Of a stretch of 64,000 bases of DNA, positions 37,483-47,647 are shown piece after piece. The notes under the pieces are model-generated. The model did not search any database. It had not been told where the DNA came from and saw nothing but the letters and a program-made list of their open reading frames with translations. A program made the translations under genes and the position numbers. Numbering within the stretch: position 1 is the first letter of the stretch; the number at the start of each line of letters is the position of its first letter. The DNA lies in assembly GCF_039696035.1 (NCBI RefSeq), contig NZ_CP155567.1, forward strand, positions 3,281,001 to 3,345,000. Reading direction: 5' to 3'. The DNA is from Microbulbifer sp. SAOS-129_SWC. GTDB taxonomy: Bacteria; Pseudomonadota; Gammaproteobacteria; Pseudomonadales; Cellvibrionaceae.

Positions 37483-37932
37483 CTAGTCTTCCAGGCCGCC
37501 TTCGATCTGGCGGAAACAGCCGTAGCCGCAGCGGTGGCAGGGGGTGATCTGGCTGCCGGCGGGCGGCAGCGCGCGATAGCCACAGCCGAGACACTGCAGC
37601 TCCTCACCGCCCTTGACGGTCTCCCCGGCCAGCGCCCAGGGGCGTCCCTCGCGGATGCAGCGCATCAGGTTGGGCCACGCCGTCTCGGTGGGGTCAGCCG
37701 CATCCAGCAGCCAGTCCCCGGCGCGTTCCTCCAGCGTCTGTAACTCACCCCCGAGGCCGCGCAGATAGTCGCCGGCGCGATGCAGGTCATCTTTTAACCA
37801 GGCGCGCAGGAAAGCCACTTTGTTCGCCGTGAGGTCCTCTACCGCCAGCTCTCCCTCCACCAGCTTCTCCAGATCGCTGCGAATCTCCTGCGCCAGATCG
37901 CCTTCCGGCGGCAACTTCGGTTCCTTCGTCAT
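37483..37932 (-). CDS. Zinc-ribbon protein, YbeL-like (DUF1451)
   Basis: A 149-residue protein. The N-terminal two thirds are helical and acidic. The C-terminus holds a zinc ribbon with two CxxC pairs (LQCLGCGYRALPPAGSQITPCHRCGYGCFRQIE). It corresponds to E. coli YbeL, which is also adjacent to leuS. The function is not established. The gene is divergent from leuS. Confidence 0.85.
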   Translation of the reverse strand: MTKEPKLPPEGDLAQEIRSDLEKLVEGELAVEDLTANKVAFLRAWLKDDLHRAGDYLRGLGGELQTLEERAGDWLLDAADPTETAWPNLMRCIREGRPWALAGETVKGGEELQCLGCGYRALPPAGSQITPCHRCGYGCFRQIEGGLED

Positions 37933-37990
37933 GCCATCCCTCCTATAATTCCGCGTTTGCGCATCTTAGCCGGTGCGCGCGGCGCTGTCC

Positions 37991-38004
37991 TTGATCCCGG
38001 TCAA
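37991..38004. promoter_or_regulatory. Possible FNR/Anr box between ybeL-like gene and leuS
   Basis: TTGATCCCGGTCAA matches the FNR/Anr consensus TTGATnnnnATCAA with one mismatch. It lies 59 nt upstream of the ybeL-like start and 71 nt upstream of leuS. A single occurrence could be chance. Confidence 0.3.
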
Positions 38005-38050
38005 GTAGACGCCAGCCAACAGCTTGAGCGGTTTCCCGCGCAAATTTTGA

Positions 38051-40672
<2,622 letters not shown>

Positions 40673-40735
40673 GTCGCCAAATAACGGGGCTACCCAATAA
40701 CAAGGGCCGGAGCTCAAACCGGGGCCCGATAGGAA

Positions 40736-40811
40736 GGCCCGGCTGCCGGGGGCTGCTTGAGAGACGATTGCCGATCAGGCTGTCGAGCAAGCGGCCCCCG
40801 GCAGCCGGGCC
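40736..40811 (+). repeat. Structured intergenic element B (conserved loop, variable stem)
   Basis: A perfect 18-bp stem, GGCCCGGCTGCCGGGGGC (40736-40753) with 40794-40811, encloses a loop with ACGATTGCCG (40764-40773) and AGGCTGT (40777-40783). The loop block is nearly identical to that of element A at 33260-33331, while the stems share no sequence. It lies between leuS and lptE in the transcribed orientation. Confidence 0.7.
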
Positions 40812-40857
40812 GCCCAAACCGACCCAAGCGCCCAATCCCGGTCCACGGAATCGAATC

Positions 40858-41382
40858 ATGCAAAAAGCTTTCTCAACACTTTTCGTCATCCTGCTACTCG
40901 CCGCCATAACCAGCTGCGGCTGGCACCTGCGCGGCGCGCCGAAAAACTTTCCGCCGGGCAGCAAGCTGTATATCACCAGCCAGGATCCGCGCAGCGATAT
41001 CGCCGAGAGCCTGACCCGCCTGTTGCAGAGCGGCGGCCTGCCGATCGCCGAATCGCCCCAGGAGGCGGACTACGCGCTGACCATCCACAAGGAAACCGAG
41101 CGCAGGCGCACCGTGTCTGTGGACGCCCGGGGCCGCGCCTCCGAGTACGAGCTGATCACCAGCGCCGTCTACAGCGTGCAGGACCGCAGTGGCAATGTAC
41201 TGCTGAACAATGCCGAGGCCGACGTCTACCGCACCCTGGAGTGGGACGACAACCAGGTGGTGAGCAAGGGCGAGGAAGAACGCCTGCTGCGCGAGGAGAT
41301 GCGCCGCGAACTCATTGGCCGCATTATCGACCGCCTGCGCCGCATCGACGTCGACGCCCCGGCGGAAGATAGAAGTTACTGA
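40858..41382 (+). CDS. lptE: LPS-assembly lipoprotein LptE
   Basis: A 174-residue outer-membrane lipoprotein that plugs LptD during LPS insertion. The signal peptide ends in a lipobox (AAITSC), then GWHLRGAPKNFPPGSKLYITSQD, typical of LptE/RlpB. The position between leuS and holA confirms the assignment. The ATG at 40858 begins the signal peptide; the open frame extends upstream into the hairpin element and is not coding there. Confidence 0.93.
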   Translation: MQKAFSTLFVILLLAAITSCGWHLRGAPKNFPPGSKLYITSQDPRSDIAESLTRLLQSGGLPIAESPQEADYALTIHKETERRRTVSVDARGRASEYELITSAVYSVQDRSGNVLLNNAEADVYRTLEWDDNQVVSKGEEERLLREEMRRELIGRIIDRLRRIDVDAPAEDRSY

Positions 41383-41396
41383 GGCCACCCAGCGCA

Positions 41397-42398
41397 ATGC
41401 GAATTCCCCCCCGTCAGCTATCGCAGAACCTGAACAAGGGCTTGCTGCCGATCTATCTCGTTTCCGGCGACGAGCCGCTGCTGGTGCAGGAATGCTGTGA
41501 CAGCATCCGCGCCGCCGCGCGCACGCAGGGATTCAGCGAACGCGAACTGCTGCATGCGGAAAACAATTTCGACTGGGGGCAGCTGCTCGCCTCCGCCGGC
41601 AGCATGTCACTGTTCGCGGAAAAGAAACTGATCGAGGTGCGCCTGCCGAACGGCAAGCCCGGCGACAAGGGCAGCAAGGCCCTGCAGGAGTTCGCCGCCG
41701 TGGCCGGCGACGACCTGGTATTGTTGCTGGTGCTGCCGAAACTCGATCGCTCGCAGCAGAACAGCAAATGGGTCAAGGCGCTGGACCAGAAAGGCGCCTT
41801 GATCCAGGTGTGGCCGGTGGACGCGCAGGAAATGCCGCGCTGGATCCACCAGCGCCTGCGCGCGGCGGGGCTCGACGCGGAACCGGAAGCAATCCAGATT
41901 CTGGCCGAGCGGGTGGAGGGCAACCTGCTCGCCGCCAGCCAGGAAATCGAAAAACTCAAACTGCTGAGCGCCGACAACCTGATTACCGCCGCCACCATGA
42001 GCGACGCCGTCGCCAGCTCGGCGCGCTACGATGTGTTCGGGCTGATCGACAAGGCCCTCGCCGCCGATGCCGACGGCGCGGTCAAAACCCTGCACGGCCT
42101 GCGCGCCGAGGGCGTGGAAGCGCCGGTGGTACTGTGGGCGCTGGCGCGGGAGATCCGCAGCCTGCTGGAAATCGGCGAGAAAATTGATCACGGCCAGCCG
42201 CTGGCACGGCTGGTGCGCATCCAGAAACGCCAACCGCTGGTACAGGCGGCGCTGGCGCGGTTGCGCCCGCGCCAGCTGGAGGGCCTGCTGCTGCGCGCCC
42301 GCGCCGTCGACGCCGCAATCAAGGGTGGCAGGGACCAGGATCCCTGGGTCGGTCTGCTGGAGCTGACGCTGAACCTGTCCGGCAGGCGCAGCGTCTGA
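41397..42398 (+). CDS. holA: DNA polymerase III subunit delta
   Basis: A 333-residue clamp-loader subunit. The start MRIPPRQLSQNLNKGLLPIYLVSGDEPLLVQE is typical of HolA, with later LLVLPKLDRSQQNSKWVKAL and NLLAASQEIEKLKLL. It lies 14 nt after lptE, so translation is probably coupled. The length is normal. Confidence 0.95.
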   Translation: MRIPPRQLSQNLNKGLLPIYLVSGDEPLLVQECCDSIRAAARTQGFSERELLHAENNFDWGQLLASAGSMSLFAEKKLIEVRLPNGKPGDKGSKALQEFAAVAGDDLVLLLVLPKLDRSQQNSKWVKALDQKGALIQVWPVDAQEMPRWIHQRLRAAGLDAEPEAIQILAERVEGNLLAASQEIEKLKLLSADNLITAATMSDAVASSARYDVFGLIDKALAADADGAVKTLHGLRAEGVEAPVVLWALAREIRSLLEIGEKIDHGQPLARLVRIQKRQPLVQAALARLRPRQLEGLLLRARAVDAAIKGGRDQDPWVGLLELTLNLSGRRSV

Positions 42399-42503
42399 AT
42401 TTTGGCCCCGGCGGGCCGGGTCTCACGCCGCAGCTCACCGCTGGGTGCGCCAGCGATGGCGCAGCCTCCCCGGCCCCTGTCCGCCGGTGTCACCCCACTC
42501 TCT

Positions 42504-43685
42504 TCAGCCGGCCCCGCGAGCGCCATCTTCCGCTGCGACGCCATGACCGGCACGGGCCTTGCCCGCCCGCTTCTCCGCGTCTATCGCTTCCAGCAGCCCC
42601 TCGCTGTCGCTGTCACCGGGTAGTTGCCAGAACATGATCCCACCCAGCCCCTCCTCTCTGGCGTAGCGGGTCTTCAGTGTTACCGAGCGCCGGTTATCAA
42701 ACGTGGCATAGAGGTGCTTGTCGGCGTTGTAGGCGAACGGCGCTTTGGCCCGATCATCCCACAGCAGTTTGTAGCCGTGCGCCGCGTCGTAGCTGTGCAG
42801 GATTTCGCGGTAAGGCAGCCCCGCCACATGCACACCGGGCTCGTAGCGGCCGTCTCTTTGCGGCGCAACCTGCTTCCACACACGGGAATAGAAGGCCGCA
42901 CCGATCACAATCTTGCGCGCCGGCACCCCGCGCCCCAGCAGGAAGCGCACGCCGTTGTCGACGGAATCTTTCTGCCGCGCGGTCGAATACAGCGGGCTGT
43001 GATGGCCGGTGACGGTGCTGAAGCCGTTGACCAGATCGTATGACATCAAGTTGATATAGCTGACCAGTGGCGCCAGCGCGCGCCAGTCCACCGCCTTGTG
43101 CAGATACTCGTCGAAACCGCCGGCGGCAAAGGTCAGCAGGGTATCGTCACCCAGGGTGGCGCGCAGCTCGCGTACCAGTGCGGTGAAATGTGCGCGGTCG
43201 GCCGCGCTATAGGCGTGACCCGGATAGCCGGCGATGGACGGGTACTCCCAGTCCAGATCGATACCATCGCCGCCGTACTGCTGCAGGGTTTTCAGCACCG
43301 ACTGCGCAAACGCGCGGCGATTCTCGGCGTTCGCGAACACCGGCGAGCAGGTCTCGCAACCGCCCCAACCGCCGAGCGAAAACATCACCTTCAGCCGCGG
43401 ATGGCTTTTTTTCAGCGCCACCAGGCGGCGATAGGCGGCGATCGCCTCGGCGCTGTCGAACGCCACGCGGTTGCCGTCCAGATGTACGAAGCTGAAGATC
43501 ACATGGGTCAGCCTGTCGAAGTCGTAGCGGGCCAGATCGCGGCCATCGCCGGTGTAGTAACCGATCACTGCCAGCTCCTGCGCCGGCGCCGAATCCCGCG
43601 CGGCCGCACCGCTCTGCGCGGCCTGAACGGCGCACGCAGACAGGCCGATCCACAGCGCCGCCAGCCAATAAATGCCCTTGCTCAT
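42504..43685 (-). CDS. GH18 chitinase-like glycoside hydrolase, secreted or lipoprotein
   Basis: A 393-residue single-domain GH18 enzyme. The barrel strands SLGGWGG and the catalytic motif DGIDLDWEYP are intact, with the acid E147 and D143/D145 before it; SYINLMSYDLV and GGIMFWQLPGDS complete the family set. The N-terminus MSKGIYWLAALWIGLSAC contains a possible lipobox (LSAC), so it may be outer-membrane anchored; cleavage after AQA is the alternative. There is no carbohydrate-binding module. A LacI-type operator 68-81 nt upstream ties it to the nag regulon. The C-terminal tail is Ala/Gly/Arg-rich. Confidence 0.92.
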   Translation of the reverse strand: MSKGIYWLAALWIGLSACAVQAAQSGAAARDSAPAQELAVIGYYTGDGRDLARYDFDRLTHVIFSFVHLDGNRVAFDSAEAIAAYRRLVALKKSHPRLKVMFSLGGWGGCETCSPVFANAENRRAFAQSVLKTLQQYGGDGIDLDWEYPSIAGYPGHAYSAADRAHFTALVRELRATLGDDTLLTFAAGGFDEYLHKAVDWRALAPLVSYINLMSYDLVNGFSTVTGHHSPLYSTARQKDSVDNGVRFLLGRGVPARKIVIGAAFYSRVWKQVAPQRDGRYEPGVHVAGLPYREILHSYDAAHGYKLLWDDRAKAPFAYNADKHLYATFDNRRSVTLKTRYAREEGLGGIMFWQLPGDSDSEGLLEAIDAEKRAGKARAGHGVAAEDGARGAG

Positions 43686-43750
43686 TTCCTTCCCCCCTCA
43701 TTTTTTGGCAATGGTTGTGTCCGGACCGATAATAACGGCACCGGGAACCG

Positions 43751-43768
43751 GATGACAACGCTGTCAAC
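43751..43768. promoter_or_regulatory. LacI-family (NagR-like) operator before the chitinase gene
   Basis: Core TGACAACGCTGTCA at 43753-43766, identical over 14 bp to the operator before pgi. It lies 68-81 nt upstream of the chitinase start codon. Confidence 0.78.
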
Positions 43769-43955
43769 AATCAACCGCACTAACGGGAAGCCATAACAAT
43801 CCAGCGTTCGCGGTTTTGGACTGCGGCGCAATGGTCGCCGTCACATATGATCAAGACCGCTGACGCGCAAGTCAGTAGCATGTCTGCTCAACGGCTGATT
43901 GCGACTACCCTTGCTACACAGACAGCGCCTTTCGAGATGTGCAAAGAGAACCACC

Positions 43956-45629
43956 ATGCCCGACCACAAGTTCCCGTCTGAATTCGCCTGTACCCACGAA
44001 GTCTTTAACCAGAGCAAGGCGCTGACCGGCCACAACCTCTACGCCGGTGACGCGGCGCTGCGCGAAGCCGTGCAGCGCTATGGGGGACACTGGGCGGAAG
44101 ACGATCTGCAGCGCTACGGCGAAGTCTGCGGGCGACGCGAATGGATCGAGCGCGGCTACGACGCCAACGAATTCAAGCCCACCTTCGACAGCCACGACCG
44201 CATCGGCAACCGCATTGACCTGGTGCGCTACCACCCGTCCTACCACCAGCTGATGCAGCTGGCACTGAGCGAGGGCCTGCACAGCGCGCCCTGGACAGAT
44301 CCCGGCCCCGGCGCCCACGTCGCCCGCGCGGCCAAATACTACCTGCACTCGCAGGTGGAGGCCGGCCACGGCTGCCCGATCACCATGACCTTTGCCTCGG
44401 TGCCGTCGATGCGCCTGAACCCGGCACTGGCCGAGGAGTGGTTGCCGAAAATCACCGATCGCGGCTACGACTCGAGCAACCGCCCGTACACCGACAAGAG
44501 CACAGTCACCATCGGCATGGGCATGACCGAGAAACAGGGCGGCTCCGACGTGCGCGCCAACACCACCACTGCAGTACCCGGCGGCGACGGCACTTACGAA
44601 CTGGTGGGACACAAGTGGTTTACCTCGGCGCCCATGTGCGACGCTTTCCTGGTACTGGCCCAGGTGGAGAGGGGAACGACGCCCGGTGGCCTGTCGTGTT
44701 TCCTGGTGCCACGCTGGCGCCCCGATGGCAGCAAAAACCCCATCCAGGTGCAGCGCCTGAAAAACAAGGCCGGCAATGTCTCCAACGCCTCCTCGGAAAT
44801 CGAGCTGCGCGGCGCGCTGGGCTGGCTGGTCGGCGAAGAGAGGCGCGGTGTCAACGCGATTATCGAGATGGTCGCCGTGACCCGCTTCGACTGCATGATC
44901 GGCTCCTCCGCCGGCCAGCGCCAGGCGGTGGTGCAGGCGATTTACCACGCCAGCCAGCGCAGTGCCTTTGGCGAGACGCTGATCGAGCAGCCGCTGATGC
45001 GCAATGTGCTGGCCGACCTGCAGCTGGAAGTCGAGGGCTCGGTCGCCATGACCATGCGCATGGCACAGGCCTTCGACCACCTCGGGGAAGAGCGGCAACA
45101 ACTGTCGATGCGCCTCGGCACCGCGGTGGGCAAATACTGGATCTGCAAACGCACCCCGCACCACGCTTACGAGGCAATGGAATGTCTGGGCGGCAACGGT
45201 GTGATCGAGAATTTTATTACCGCGCGCCTTTACCGCGACGCCCCGATCAATGCCATCTGGGAGGGCTCGGGCAACATCCAGGCACTGGACGTATTGCGCG
45301 CGGTGGACAAGACCCCGGCGGTACTCACCAACTGGCTGGATGAAATCGAGCAGAGCCGCGGCGCCGATACGCGTCTGGACAGGGCCATCGATGGTCTGAA
45401 AAAACAGCTGGCGGACAGGGACCAGCTCGAATACCGTGCCCGCCACCTGGTGGACCAGCTGGCGCTGACGATGCAGTGCCACCTGCTCGCCCAGGGCAGC
45501 CGCAGTGCCGTGGCCGAGGCCTTTATCGCCTCGCGCCTCGACGCCCGCGGCGCCCACAACACCGGTACCCTGCCCGCCGGCGTGGACGTGAACATGTTGA
45601 TCGAACGCGGCAACCCACTGGTGTCCTGA
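43956..45629 (+). CDS. aidB: AidB-like acyl-CoA dehydrogenase family protein
   Basis: A 557-residue flavoprotein closely resembling AidB of the alkylation response: EVFNQSKALTGHNLYAGDAALREAV, VEAGHGCPITMTFASVP, GMGMTEKQGGSDVRANTT, GHKWFTSAPMCDAFLVLAQ and YRDAPINAIWEGSGNIQALDVLR. E. coli AidB binds DNA and protects against alkylation; acyl-CoA dehydrogenase activity is weak. The start at 43956 follows AAAGAGAA. It is divergent from the chitinase gene with about 270 nt between. Isovaleryl-CoA dehydrogenase annotation is possible but less likely. Confidence 0.88.
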   Translation: MPDHKFPSEFACTHEVFNQSKALTGHNLYAGDAALREAVQRYGGHWAEDDLQRYGEVCGRREWIERGYDANEFKPTFDSHDRIGNRIDLVRYHPSYHQLMQLALSEGLHSAPWTDPGPGAHVARAAKYYLHSQVEAGHGCPITMTFASVPSMRLNPALAEEWLPKITDRGYDSSNRPYTDKSTVTIGMGMTEKQGGSDVRANTTTAVPGGDGTYELVGHKWFTSAPMCDAFLVLAQVERGTTPGGLSCFLVPRWRPDGSKNPIQVQRLKNKAGNVSNASSEIELRGALGWLVGEERRGVNAIIEMVAVTRFDCMIGSSAGQRQAVVQAIYHASQRSAFGETLIEQPLMRNVLADLQLEVEGSVAMTMRMAQAFDHLGEERQQLSMRLGTAVGKYWICKRTPHHAYEAMECLGGNGVIENFITARLYRDAPINAIWEGSGNIQALDVLRAVDKTPAVLTNWLDEIEQSRGADTRLDRAIDGLKKQLADRDQLEYRARHLVDQLALTMQCHLLAQGSRSAVAEAFIASRLDARGAHNTGTLPAGVDVNMLIERGNPLVS

Positions 45630-45871
45630 GCGCCGGTTTTTATTCAAGAGGGTGCGGAACTGGCATCAGGGAATCCGCTCCGCCATCTTCAGGTTGCTGG
45701 TCAGCGCGAGCCCGGCCCGGACTCCAGCGCGATTCGACTCCGGCTGACTCTGGCCGGCCCTGCGCTTTTCGGTGAGCGTCGCAAACGGATCCTGATCTGG
45801 CCCATAAACCGCAGCAGTTACTGCCTGCCCGTTTCGGCAAAATGCGCGGTAACCGGCACGCCAAAATCCCC

Positions 45872-46237
45872 TCAATATTTCCCCACCGCCTCGGTCACTA
45901 CCCCGCCCACCAGGCCCAGGGCGAGCAGCGCAAAAAACCGCCGCAGGCCCGCGTCTGCCGCCTTCATTGCGCCGAAGCCCGCGGCAATATAGCCGACCAC
46001 CAGTATCAACTTGATCAACAGCCAGTGGGTGTGCAGCGGCGACAGGCGGTAGAGCACCGCGAGACCGACGCCGCTACCCAGCAGCAGGGTATCGATCAGA
46101 TGCGGGGAAACTTTCGCCCATCGGGTCTGCACAAACTGGGCACGCATTTCCCGCGCGACAAGGCGCGCGGCAAAAAAGCTGACCGAGGTGGCCGCCAGCG
46201 CGATGTGCAGATATTTGAGCCAGAGAATATTCGCCAT
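45872..46237 (-). CDS. SirB2-family membrane protein
   Basis: A 121-residue protein with four hydrophobic helices, beginning MANILWLKYLHIALAATSVSFFAARLV, followed by VSPHLIDTLLLGSGVGLAVLYRLSPL and HWLLIKLILVVGYIAAGFGAM. These are SirB2 family signatures; the role is unknown. The start was set at 46237, where family members begin. The 45630-45871 stretch before it shows no supported gene. Confidence 0.85.
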   Translation of the reverse strand: MANILWLKYLHIALAATSVSFFAARLVAREMRAQFVQTRWAKVSPHLIDTLLLGSGVGLAVLYRLSPLHTHWLLIKLILVVGYIAAGFGAMKAADAGLRRFFALLALGLVGGVVTEAVGKY

Positions 46238-46296
46238 CTTAAAATTTCCGTACCTCTGACCATGACAGGACATTTGTCCTGGAAACCAGATTGACC

Positions 46297-47076
46297 TCAG
46301 TCGATCGCGCCATTGAAGCTGTAAAAAAACTGCTCCGCCGTGCGTCCGCTGTGGTTGGCGCGCAGCAGGGCGAACTGCTTGGCGGCCGCGTGCAGGGCGT
46401 CGCGGTCACCGCAGTAATCGCCGAAGTAGCTGTCGACCATTTGCAGGTAGGTACTCCAGTCGGCCGGGTAAAAACTCAGCCACAGGCCGAAGCGGTCCGC
46501 CAGCGACAGCACCTCCTCCACTGTATCGCCGTGGTGCAGTTCGCTGCCGACAACCTGCGTGCGCGCGTTGTCATCGGCACTTTCCGGCAACAGGTGGCGG
46601 CGGTTGGAAGTGGCGTAGAGCAGCACATTGTCCGGCGGCATTTCCAGCGATCCCGCCAGCACCGTTTTCAGGTGTTTGTAGCGGGCGTCGCCGGGTTCGA
46701 ACGAGAGGTCGTCGCAGAACAGAATAAAGCGGTAGTCCTGCGCGGCCGTACTATCGAGCAGGTCGAGGATCTCCGGCAGGTCGTCGAGGTCGTGCAGGCT
46801 GACTTCGAGACAACGCAGGCCGTCGCCGGCAAATTCGTTCAGCAGCGCGCGCACCAGGCTCGATTTACCGGTGCCGCGCGCACCCCACAGCAACGCGTGG
46901 TTGGCGCGCTCGCCGCGCAGGAAGCGACGGGTGTTGTCCAGCAGCTGCTGCTTCTGGTGATCGATGCCCACCAACTGATCGAGGCAGGTAGGATCGAGGC
47001 GGGTAACCGGCTTCAGCTGCGCGCGCCTGGCGCGCCAGATGGCGGCGTGAATCGATTTCCAGTCAGGTGAAGACAT
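46297..47076 (-). CDS. DUF815-type P-loop ATPase
   Basis: A 259-residue AAA-like ATPase. The Walker A is ALLWGARGTGKSSLVRALL, followed by a Walker-B-like RFILFCDDLSFE and VLLYATSNRRHLLPE. This is the DUF815 pattern, a conserved ATPase family of unknown function. The start MSSPDWKSIHAAIWRARR at 47076 was taken from the family pattern. It is divergent from the BlaI-like regulator. Confidence 0.88.
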   Translation of the reverse strand: MSSPDWKSIHAAIWRARRAQLKPVTRLDPTCLDQLVGIDHQKQQLLDNTRRFLRGERANHALLWGARGTGKSSLVRALLNEFAGDGLRCLEVSLHDLDDLPEILDLLDSTAAQDYRFILFCDDLSFEPGDARYKHLKTVLAGSLEMPPDNVLLYATSNRRHLLPESADDNARTQVVGSELHHGDTVEEVLSLADRFGLWLSFYPADWSTYLQMVDSYFGDYCGDRDALHAAAKQFALLRANHSGRTAEQFFYSFNGAID

Positions 47077-47185
47077 CGGTGCGGCGTTTTTTCGGCAATG
47101 TTGGAATGGCGCAGCGTAAAACAGTCCACGACCCCCGCCAAGTAATCCCCCCGCCAGCAAGCCGCGAACCGATTGGCGACTCAGG

Positions 47186-47214
47186 TTGCACATATGCGAC
47201 ACGTGTCGTACAGT
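47186..47214 (+). promoter_or_regulatory. Promoter with palindromic operator before the BlaI-like gene
   Basis: TTGCAC (47186-47191) and TACAGT (47209-47214) are spaced by 17 nt, and the spacer contains the perfect 12-bp palindrome CGACACGTGTCG (47197-47208). A repressor bound there would block RNA polymerase. Autorepression by the BlaI-like protein encoded just downstream is the simplest reading. Confidence 0.6.
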
Positions 47215-47242
47215 GAATACATCAGTCACAAAGCAGGCCGCC

Positions 47243-47647
47243 ATGAAACAGCAACCCTCAGCCTCAGAGCTGGCCATCCTCAAGGCCCTCTGGCAACAGT
47301 CGCCCCTCAGCGCGCGTGAAATCCATCAGCGGATTGAAGACCAGCTGGGCTGGTCCTACTCCTCCACGCGCAAAACCCTGGAACGCATGCAGGACAAAGG
47401 CCTGCTGCAGGCCTTCGAAGTACACGGACTCAAGGTGTTCGAGGCCGGCGCGGACAAGGTCGAGACCCTGGCCGCCTATGCGCGGGATTTCGCCGAGCGG
47501 GTTCTGGAAATCAAGGGGCCGGTGCCCGCGTCTTTCTTTGCCGGCAGCGGGCTGCTCAGCGACGCCGAGCTGAAGGAGCTGGAAGCGTTGCTGGCGCAGG
47601 GAGACAGCGCGACCGGAGGCAGCAACAAAGGAGACCGGAATGAATGA
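47243..47647 (+). CDS. BlaI/MecI/CopY-family transcriptional repressor
   Basis: A 134-residue winged-helix repressor: PSASELAILKALWQQSPLSAREIHQRI, then WSYSSTRKTLERMQDKGLLQA, the BlaI/MecI recognition region. BlaI proteins repress their own operon and are inactivated through a membrane M56 peptidase, and such a gene follows here with an 8-nt overlap. The ATG at 47243 fits the family start. The regulated signal is unknown; no beta-lactamase gene is present. Confidence 0.92.
   Translation: MKQQPSASELAILKALWQQSPLSAREIHQRIEDQLGWSYSSTRKTLERMQDKGLLQAFEVHGLKVFEAGADKVETLAAYARDFAERVLEIKGPVPASFFAGSGLLSDAELKELEALLAQGDSATGGSNKGDRNE

Noticed and set aside
43914..45647. 577-codon open frame antisense to aidB
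   Set aside because: A shadow of the AidB coding strand with typical antisense composition and no domain signal.
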